This document shows positions 41,047 to 45,374 of a DNA stretch of 45,374 nucleotides, piece by piece. The notes below the pieces were generated by a model that was not told the origin of the DNA, ran no database searches, and saw only the letters and a list, made by a program, of their open reading frames with translations. A program made the position numbers and the translations under genes. Numbering within the stretch: the stretch's first letter is position 1; every line of letters begins with the position of its first letter. Location of the stretch: the NCBI GenBank assembly GCA_900542595.1, contig UQOB01000003.1, positions 1-45,374 of the forward strand, written 5' to 3'. Source of the stretch: an uncultured Mollicutes bacterium (GTDB taxonomy: Bacteria > Bacillota_I > Bacilli_A > RFN20 > CAG-826).

Positions 41047-41153
41047 CACCTCATATTTGAAGGCGCAAGCCACAGCGAGCAAAAACTTATGAGGTAGTGC
41101 TTACTGCGGCCTTTGCCTAACAGAAAGCGCAACTCGATTCACCTAAGTTTTGC
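41047..41153 (-). promoter_or_regulatory. Leader RNA that can mask the ribosome site of the sigma-like gene
   Basis: On the minus strand the ribosome site GAGGTG (41052-41047) overlaps TATGAGG (41055-41049), which pairs perfectly with CCTCATA (41094-41088) 32 bases upstream. The segment TAAGTTTTTGC (41089-41079), touching that anti-ribosome-site arm, can instead pair with GCAAAACTTA (41153-41144) further upstream, with one bulged T. The two pairings compete, as in translational switches. No known riboswitch class is recognised. Confidence 0.4.
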
Positions 41154-41251
41154 TTTTACGAAAACCGACAACATATGAATCGGAGACATTGATTTTCCGG
41201 AGTCAAGTGTCCCTTATTGTCAGTTAAAATTGTTTATTAAGACTTGTATCT

Positions 41252-41389
41252 CTAGTCTTGGTTATCTAATTCACGAGCAAGCTCTTCTTCTTTAAAAAGC
41301 TGCCAAGAATTAATTGTTAAGTGACCTTCAGCATCATAAGAATCAGGTTCTAGCACATCAGTTTCTAAATAATCTCTTAGACTCGTAAT
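41252..41389 (-). CDS. Possible 45-residue early protein without a standard start codon
   Basis: A frame reading 'SLRDYLETDVLEPDSYDAEG' and 'HLTINSWQLFKEEELARELD' looks like real protein and ends in TAG at 41252. A strong ribosome site GGAGGT ends at 41395, and five bases later the frame opens with ATT directly after an in-frame stop; no ATG, GTG or TTG is available. The competing ATG at 41393 gives only 11 codons. Either ATT is the start, as in infC-type genes, or the gene has a sequence error or is dead. Confidence 0.4.
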   Translation of the reverse strand: MTSLRDYLETDVLEPDSYDAEGHLTINSWQLFKEEELARELDNQD

Positions 41390-41469
41390 TCATCACCTCC
41401 ATTCACCAAATCTATCGATGATTTGCGTATAATTTATGAATTCACACCTAAGTTTTATCATTGATTTTT

Positions 41470-41498
41470 TAATAAGTAAAAAGTCGCTCGGTAATCAA
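41470..41498 (-). promoter_or_regulatory. Candidate early promoter
   Basis: Minus strand TTGATT (41498-41493), 17 bases, TTATTA (41475-41470). The -35 box lies inside the 18-bp palindrome at 41488-41505, so a bound regulator would block it. It is well placed to drive the whole early operon. Confidence 0.5.
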
Positions 41499-41505
41499 TT
41501 ACCGA
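41488..41505. promoter_or_regulatory. 18-bp palindromic operator candidate 1
   Basis: TCGGTAAT-CA-ATTACCGA, two perfect eight-base arms. It overlaps the -35 box of the candidate early promoter and is repeated with one change at 41629-41646. Confidence 0.7.
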
Positions 41506-41527
41506 TACAAAAAGACACTAAAAAGGC

Positions 41528-41552
41528 ATAAAAAAAGAGGCTTTTTAGCCTC
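41528..41552 (-). terminator. Terminator of the ImmA-type gene
   Basis: Minus strand GAGGCTAAAAAGCCTC followed by seven T residues. It lies between the two operator-like palindromes and upstream of the candidate early promoter. Confidence 0.85.
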
Positions 41553-41628
41553 AATAGTTACAAATTAATCATTTTTCTATTAACTTTGTTTGTTTTTAAT
41601 ATTTAAGTTCTCTGTTAGAGATTCAAAT

Positions 41629-41646
41629 TCGGCAATTGATTACCGA
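41629..41646. promoter_or_regulatory. 18-bp palindromic operator candidate 2
   Basis: TCGGCAATTGATTACCGA, one base different from the inverse of copy 1 at 41488-41505. It begins about ten bases after the stop of the ImmA-type gene. Confidence 0.6.
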
Positions 41647-41656
41647 GAATTTTGCC

Positions 41657-43594
41657 CTAAGCTACAAATTTAGCTATCCATTTATCACTAAGTTCGAGCA
41701 AACTTTCGAGATTGTTACTTTTCAAAGCATTATAAACAGGCAACATTCCTTTTCTAGGATAACTATAAATTATTGTTTTAAATATGACCATTTCTCCACT
41801 AACAGCACCAGCAAAAGGTACATTCCCCTTCTCTAAAAGATCATAAATGTATGGTGCAGACAATCTTAAAGTTAAACCTAGTTTTATGAGTTCAACTCTA
41901 TCGATGTTTTTAGATTTAACTTCATCATATCTATATTCTTTTATCTTTTTAACATCAACATCGCTCTTAGTCGCTAGATCCTCATAGGTATGGATATACC
42001 CTTTCTTTCTAGCTTTATCTATATGGTATTGAAGGGTTTTACCAAGTGATAAAGCGCGTAATTCTTCTTTATGCTTTTCAAAATGGCATACGCAATTATT
42101 CGCAATTTGCATTATCAAATTAAACTGGTCAGGATTTATTTCCCTCTCTTCTACTCTGTCAGAAGGACTACTCAGTAAAAAATTGTCCTTACTAAGTTCG
42201 CCATTTTCATCGATACCAAATCTTTGAATATCAAAAATCAAACAACATTCATGAGCATGATTTAATCCATATTCCGTTAATACATATTTTTTGTTATCAA
42301 CATACTTAGGATCATTAACTACAAGCATCTTGTTTATATACAAGAACTGCTCTTTTTCTAATGCTGTTTGTAAAAAAAGATTTGTTGTTAATAAATGAGC
42401 TAATTGATCAGAAGCAATTACAAAACTTTGATTGCGTTTTAGCACACCTTTTTTAAAAAAGAAAGGTTTTATATACGCACCATCAACAAAATTTTTGATT
42501 CCTTCTACTTCATTAATTCCTAGTTCTTGAAGTCTTATTCTAGCTGAAGTTAATGTAACCCCAAAGAACTTAGAAAATTTATCTAATGCTTTTTCATAAA
42601 GTTCATATTTTGTTAGTTCATTAGCTTCATCTTTTTCTTTTATGTTATCTAAGATTTCATTCCACTTAATTATGGCGGTTTTCTTTGGCATTAATACACG
42701 TGGTGCTATACACCTGGCTTGCCATTCCATCCACGCAATCTCACTATTAGAATAGTAAGAATCGCCATAATAACAAACCGCACATTTAAGTTCGTCGTCT
42801 AATAATTGTTGTAGTTCAAAATAGTTACTATGAAAGAACCAATGAATGGCCTCATGAACCATTGTATTTCTATAAACCCCTATCGGATATTCCATAACAG
42901 CATCAAAGTTAATGAGAACTGTGCCTGGCTCGACATCTATTATTTCGGTTTCACCACTAGGAAGAAAATCAAAATCCTCATCCTTTTTATAAACTTCTAC
43001 TCTATCTTTAGCAAAATAAGTTTTGCCATATATCCTATCACCCAAAGGAGCATAATATACTTTAACTCCTTTAGTTGCTAACATATTTGCAACATCAAGT
43101 CTAATCGGCTTTTCTAAAGCTTCAGGGCAAAATTCCTTAAGAAACTTAGTCGCATAACTGTCCATTTCGTCTTTAGAAATGATAGGAACTAAACTACTAG
43201 AAATAGTTTCAGGTTCTTCATCTAATTTTTTAACTTCGTCTTTCCCTTTTGGCGCAAAGCCATTTTTAAAAGAGCCTTTCATAGCAAAGATGAAATAACC
43301 AGACTTGTCTACTACAGGTGGCCAGTCGCTATCCGGGTTTAATACACCATCACAAATTTGATAATCGGCTCTAAAATGAACTTCAAACTCAACATTATCT
43401 TTTTTATTTTTTGTGTAATGAACGGTTGTTACTCTAATCGTGCTAATCTGAAAATCATCATAAGTATGGCTCTCGCCAGTATCTTCATCAAAAATGGTTA
43501 GATCTTTTTGTTTAATATATGATTCAAGAGCGTCTTGGAGGGTATCAATATAATTTAGCTGAATATATTCTTTAAACGAATTATATTTATACAC
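41657..43594 (-). CDS. ImmA/IrrE-type metallopeptidase with C-terminal HTH-like region
   Basis: 645 residues. The zinc motif HEAIH is at 247-251, in the family context 'NTMVHEAIHWFFHS', followed by 'WMEWQARCIAPRVLMPKKTA', the usual ImmA helix with its third ligand region. The residues from about 530 ('YEDLATKSDVDVKKIKEYRY', then 'RVELIKLGLTLRLSAPYIYD') resemble a Cro/CI-type HTH. ImmA-type enzymes cut phage or ICE repressors. No separate CI repressor is seen, so this protein may combine both functions (inference). It is unusually long for the family. The start is GTG at 43594 with AGGAGGTG eight bases upstream. Confidence 0.8.
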   Translation of the reverse strand: MYKYNSFKEYIQLNYIDTLQDALESYIKQKDLTIFDEDTGESHTYDDFQISTIRVTTVHYTKNKKDNVEFEVHFRADYQICDGVLNPDSDWPPVVDKSGYFIFAMKGSFKNGFAPKGKDEVKKLDEEPETISSSLVPIISKDEMDSYATKFLKEFCPEALEKPIRLDVANMLATKGVKVYYAPLGDRIYGKTYFAKDRVEVYKKDEDFDFLPSGETEIIDVEPGTVLINFDAVMEYPIGVYRNTMVHEAIHWFFHSNYFELQQLLDDELKCAVCYYGDSYYSNSEIAWMEWQARCIAPRVLMPKKTAIIKWNEILDNIKEKDEANELTKYELYEKALDKFSKFFGVTLTSARIRLQELGINEVEGIKNFVDGAYIKPFFFKKGVLKRNQSFVIASDQLAHLLTTNLFLQTALEKEQFLYINKMLVVNDPKYVDNKKYVLTEYGLNHAHECCLIFDIQRFGIDENGELSKDNFLLSSPSDRVEEREINPDQFNLIMQIANNCVCHFEKHKEELRALSLGKTLQYHIDKARKKGYIHTYEDLATKSDVDVKKIKEYRYDEVKSKNIDRVELIKLGLTLRLSAPYIYDLLEKGNVPFAGAVSGEMVIFKTIIYSYPRKGMLPVYNALKSNNLESLLELSDKWIAKFVA

Positions 43595-43709
43595 GACAAT
43601 AACACCTCCTGAAAACGAATCAAATCAAAGTTCGATTAATGAAATACATAAAAATATACTCGAATATTTTATCATGAAAACGGGTGGATTTACTATGAAT
43701 TGACGCAGT

Positions 43710-43723
43710 AAACAGACCTGTTT
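43710..43723. promoter_or_regulatory. 14-bp palindrome upstream of the ImmA-type gene
   Basis: AAACAG-AC-CTGTTT, two perfect six-base arms, lies about 115 bases before the GTG start, between this gene and the partial gene upstream. An operator for either gene is possible. Its sequence differs from the TCGGTAAT palindromes, so a different regulator may bind. Confidence 0.45.
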
Positions 43724-43740
43724 CTTAAATGGTTAAAACA

Positions 43741-45374
43741 TTATTTTTTATCCTCAACAAAAGTTATAAATTTCTCGAAATATTCATCTTTTTTAGTGGC
43801 AAGTCTATTTAAATAGTCCTCAATATCATTTTCTGCTATGTGACCATTGCTCTTTTCTTTGTCTGTATGAAGTTTTGCTGCTTCATAGCAAACAAGCGAA
43901 ATGACGTAAAGTAAGTCTTTACCGGAAAGGTTGGACTTCCACTCTTTGACGAATTGGTTATTTATAACATTTTTTGTCAGTATCTTGATTTTATGATCTC
44001 TTGGATCATAGAAAGATTGGCCAAGATAATCATCATCACATAATTCATAATCAGCAATGTCGCCTTTATTTCCGTGCACTTCTGATGATGATACAGATAC
44101 CTTAGCCTTTAAAACATCAGAGAGCTTACCACATGTTGCAACTATATTGTATTCGTCATTCAAATCACCGCCGCTGAAATCAATAACTAAATAACCTATA
44201 GTTTCATTTAACATAACTCCTTGGTTTATATCAAATAAAGTCTCTTTAAAAGTTAGCTTTCCATTTGAATTATCTGAAATCATAACCAATTCATCATCAA
44301 TTGAGTCTCTATCAAAATATAATTTAATTTTCTTGTGCCTTACGTCTGGGACAATTGTCATTTCATGCTTTTCAAATTCAATCCCATTTTGAGGATATAT
44401 TATTTCTTCCTCAATCACTTTTATTTCACAGCGGCATGTTGTCCCATTGCATGAGGCGGTAAGAAGAACACTGCTGTCACCGCTTGCCTTTAAGCCTTCA
44501 ATTAAAATGCTTTTTTGAGGTATATTTCCTACCAAATCATCATCGTTAATTTCTATCGAGCTAGTAAATGAAACATACTGTTGTTCGTTACCATAAGCGT
44601 TAATTTCAATGATATCGCCACTATTGATCAATTCTTTATTTATGTCTAATTTAAGATCGTATTTTTTCCCAGCAGTTATTGTAATTTTAGAACGTACAAA
44701 ATCTATTGCTCCTGATGGAGGTGTTTTAGGTTCTTTAGAATGTCCGCTGCCAATGACTTGAGTACTCTTAAGATCTTTATTAAGAAAAGATAGGAACTCG
44801 CGGTAATTTTTTGTACCTGATAGAGAGGTATTTTCTCTTCTGTTTTCTTTAGTGGCTATATTAAATGCTTCTCTAATAAAAGGATCAACTTCAATAGTGA
44901 GTATTCGCCCAAAACCTTTGTTAATATCAAATCCAGAACGATCATCTTTTAATAATGAAATATTGCGTTCATTTAAAAAATAGTCCAGTTCTTCATAAAA
45001 GTTTTCAATTGTTAAAATTCCTGATAAAACTTCTGCTCCTTGAGATTTTTTGAACCCAAACATTTGCGGTTGATTGTCATAAATTACATCCCTGCTATCC
45101 TGAACAAGAATTTCTATTCCGTTTGTTTCTTTATATTTATTTTTATAAAACTTCAAATTAGCTATAAATTCTCTCTTTTTAAAAGTAAACGAAAAATCTT
45201 TACTATAAAAAGGTTCTTCAAGCTTATATTCAGGACTATTTGTAGATAGTCTACCGTTTTCGCCAAAAGCAACCAATTTTATTATATTGTCATCATTCAT
45301 TAAGATATTTCGCAATAAGAAAACTGATTCTAGGCCACGCTTAAATTCTTCAAAGTTGCTAGGAATATTGACTT
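43741..45374 (-). CDS. Unknown large protein with Ig-like middle, 5' part outside the window
   Basis: The frame stays open to the window edge, so the true start lies beyond 45374; at least 544 codons are present. The visible N-terminal part ('SNFEEFKRGLESVFLLRNIL' and following) is alpha/beta, with 'GFGRILTIEVDPFIREAF' near 160. The middle is beta-rich with Ser/Asp-Gly turns, like bacterial Ig-like domains. The C-terminus is helical. No catalytic motif is seen. The N-terminal pattern is weakly reminiscent of the segment after GHKL-type ATPase domains, but this is a guess. It may be a defence or host gene. It ends 147 bases before the start of the ImmA-type gene. Confidence 0.65.
   Translation of the reverse strand, partial: VNIPSNFEEFKRGLESVFLLRNILMNDDNIIKLVAFGENGRLSTNSPEYKLEEPFYSKDFSFTFKKREFIANLKFYKNKYKETNGIEILVQDSRDVIYDNQPQMFGFKKSQGAEVLSGILTIENFYEELDYFLNERNISLLKDDRSGFDINKGFGRILTIEVDPFIREAFNIATKENRRENTSLSGTKNYREFLSFLNKDLKSTQVIGSGHSKEPKTPPSGAIDFVRSKITITAGKKYDLKLDINKELINSGDIIEINAYGNEQQYVSFTSSIEINDDDLVGNIPQKSILIEGLKASGDSSVLLTASCNGTTCRCEIKVIEEEIIYPQNGIEFEKHEMTIVPDVRHKKIKLYFDRDSIDDELVMISDNSNGKLTFKETLFDINQGVMLNETIGYLVIDFSGGDLNDEYNIVATCGKLSDVLKAKVSVSSSEVHGNKGDIADYELCDDDYLGQSFYDPRDHKIKILTKNVINNQFVKEWKSNLSGKDLLYVISLVCYEAAKLHTDKEKSNGHIAENDIEDYLNRLATKKDEYFEKFITFVEDKK

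Noticed and set aside
1..45374. Mollicute code (TGA as tryptophan)
   Set aside because: Genes end cleanly at TGA and tryptophans are TGG; reading TGA as Trp would extend genes into their neighbours.
1..45374. tRNA genes or clear attachment-site duplications
   Set aside because: No cloverleaf was recognised, and no long direct repeat links the two ends; serine-recombinase cores are too short to see without the empty site.

Overview
The window is a nearly complete temperate siphovirus (prophage) genome in an AT-rich background, roughly one third G+C by eye. Every confident gene lies on the minus strand, so the phage reads from right to left. Strong GGAGG-type ribosome sites, HK97-fold head genes and an LL-H-type holin point to a low-GC Bacillota host (Bacilli/Erysipelotrichia or Clostridia type). 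The genetic code looks standard: TGA is used as stop and tryptophan is TGG. The host genus cannot be read from the sequence, and no unmistakable host gene is present.

Right to left: (1) 45374-41400, regulatory end: an unrecognised protein cut by the window edge, a large ImmA/IrrE-type metallopeptidase with a C-terminal HTH-like part, palindromic operator candidates, a terminator and a candidate early promoter. (2) 41400-31480, early/replication operon: a sigma-like HTH protein behind a leader that may fold over its ribosome site, a PD-(D/E)xK nuclease (DUF2800), an ssDNA-binding protein (DUF2815), a family A DNA polymerase, a VapE-type primase-helicase, a VRR-NUC nuclease, a SNF2-type helicase and a DUF1492/ArpU-type regulator, closed by a terminator. 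(3) 31479-30752, a 728-base non-coding region with three repeat families, the best candidate for a packaging site, late control region or origin. (4) 30751-19421, packaging and accessory block: HTH small terminase, ParB-methyltransferase fusion, S-adenosylmethionine synthetase, HNH nuclease, HEYGH membrane protein, a self-contained lipoprotein/metalloprotease unit, an amidoligase/gamma-glutamylcyclotransferase cassette, P27-type small terminase and large terminase. (5) 19375-5969: an inserted unknown gene, portal, prohead protease, capsid, connectors, tail tube, frameshifted tail chaperone, tape measure, Dit, Tal, fibres, a nucleotidyltransferase, an XhlA-like protein and a holin. (6) 5773-574, left end: two Sel1-like proteins, then an integration module with two tandem large serine recombinases and two small companions, then an AP2-domain protein.

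In outline, the ImmA-type regulator probably controls the early promoter. Early genes replicate the DNA, and the DUF1492-type protein at the end of the early operon probably switches on late genes across the repeat-rich region. Several intrinsic terminators lie in line within the late block, which suggests antitermination or many internal promoters. No endolysin could be recognised. The points most worth following are the three-family repeat region, the probable +1/-2 frameshift in the tail chaperone, the amidoligase cassette, the autonomous lipoprotein/metalloprotease unit, and the possible RNA switch in front of the sigma-like gene.
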